DNA of 7,797 nucleotides from JAYUHK01 sp043767025 (GTDB taxonomy: Bacteria > Bacteroidota > Bacteroidia > Chitinophagales > Saprospiraceae). Location of the stretch: assembly GCA_043767025.1 (NCBI GenBank), contig JAYUHK010000065.1, positions 1-7,797 on the forward strand. Direction: 5' to 3'. The notes beneath the pieces were generated by a model. The model was not told the origin of the DNA, searched no databases, and saw nothing but the letters and a program-made list of their open reading frames with translations. Below are positions 7,503 through 7,797 of the stretch, one piece after another. How positions within the stretch are numbered: the first letter of the stretch is position 1; every line of letters begins with the position of its first letter. The translations under genes and the position numbers were made by a program.

Positions 7503-7587
7503 CACTTAAATAGCTGACATTTAATATTCGACATAATTCGTTGATTTTCAATAATTTATGATGACTCAAAATTAAAAATTAAAAACT
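7503..7587 (-). repeat. 85-bp repeat, copy 2 (upstream of glycogen synthase)
   Basis: This is the inverted counterpart of 5-89, 80/85 identical and ungapped. It ends 77 nt before the glycogen synthase ATG and points toward that gene just as copy 1 points toward its own. Past the repeat, GAACTTA is shared with copy 1, and the CGCGTTTCTAAA read on the minus strand at 7449-7438 matches copy 1's 112-123 at 11 of 12 positions, though with about 31 extra nt between. It also contains a small dyad, TTAAAT/ATTTAA, at 7506-7524. Confidence 0.9.
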
Positions 7588-7622
7588 ACCTAAATACTTG
7601 TGCATAATTACTTTCGTTTAAA

Positions 7623-7738
7623 AATCCCAAAGGGATTAAATGTTTATAAAAGACAAATACCCTATATCTGCGACCCCTTCGGGGTCGGACGCGATGTACC
7701 ATATATTTTTCTATAAATGTTTGATGCCTTTGGCATCA
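7623..7738. repeat. Cluster of three perfect hairpins with 3-nt loops, about 50 nt apart
   Basis: Three hairpins share one architecture but have different stems. AATCCC-AAA-GGGATT lies at 7623-7637, CGACCCC-TTC-GGGGTCG at 7671-7687 and TGATGCC-TTT-GGCATCA at 7722-7738. Their centres lie at about 7630, 7679 and 7730. The spacers are 33 and 34 nt, and one resembles the reverse complement of the other around a TTTATA(G)AAA core (AAATGTTTATA at 7638-7648; CTATAAATGTT at 7711-7721). This resembles REP-like palindromic intergenic repeats; similar hairpins are familiar to me from Bacteroidota spacers, but I cannot verify a family. On the minus strand the first hairpin is followed by TTTTT, so it might serve as a weak terminator for a gene beyond the right edge. 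There is no coding sequence here. Confidence 0.75.
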
Positions 7739-7745
7739 GGTTGTA

Positions 7746-7790
7746 ATTTTCAATAATTTATGATGACTCAAAATTAAAAACTAAAAACTT
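7746..7790 (-). repeat. Truncated third copy of the 85-bp repeat
   Basis: This matches 7544-7588 with 43 of 45 identities and the same orientation, 202 nt further right. Only the gene-distal half of the repeat is present; the half containing ATTATGTCGAATATTAAATG is absent. Its outer end (AAAAACTAAAAACTTAT) agrees better with copy 1 than with copy 2, so it is not simply a recent duplicate of its neighbour. Together with copy 2 it brackets the hairpin cluster. Confidence 0.85.
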
Positions 7791-7797
7791 ATTACTA

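Noticed and set aside
5..7587. Composite transposon or insertion sequence
   Set aside because: The inverted repeats look mobile-element-like, but the enclosed genes include no transposase or integrase, and no target duplication can be judged at the window edge.
7623..7738. CRISPR array
   Set aside because: The three palindromes have different sequences, so there is no direct repeat with variable spacers, and no cas gene is present.

Overview
The window looks like chromosomal DNA from a Bacteroidota bacterium, most likely of the Cytophagales type. The genes are moderately AT-rich and the spacers very AT-rich. No start codon has a Shine-Dalgarno sequence. One start is preceded by a Bacteroidota-type -7 box (TATTTTTG). 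The best-recognised gene is a eukaryote-like (GT3) glycogen synthase, a form that Bacteroidota commonly carry. The taxonomic call is inference; there is no marker gene.

Layout from left to right: (1) positions 1-153 form a leader holding an 85-bp repeat. (2) 154-4686 (+) is a 1510-residue secreted or envelope protein of unknown function. (3) After a gap of only 12 nt comes the convergent gene 4699-5481 (-), a one-component regulator with an N-terminal PAS domain and a C-terminal AraC-type DNA-binding domain. (4) 5482-5622 is a 141-nt spacer with a candidate promoter and two small palindromes. (5) 5623-7425 (-) is glycogen synthase. (6) 7426-7797 has no gene. It holds the leader of glycogen synthase, an inverted copy of the 85-bp repeat, three evenly spaced perfect hairpins and a truncated third copy of the repeat.

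The glycogen synthase and the regulator are read in the same direction, so the regulator may be partly co-transcribed with glycogen synthase or have its own promoter. Its PAS domain resembles a LOV flavin domain but lacks the reactive cysteine. A link between this sensor and carbon storage is suggested only by proximity. The large secreted protein points the other way and shows no metabolic link.

The most unusual feature is the repeat system. The same 85-bp block (80/85 identical) lies upstream of both long genes, in the same orientation relative to each gene, 64 and 77 nt before their start codons. It therefore forms an inverted repeat around the three-gene segment. No transposase, integrase, RNA gene or CRISPR array is visible.
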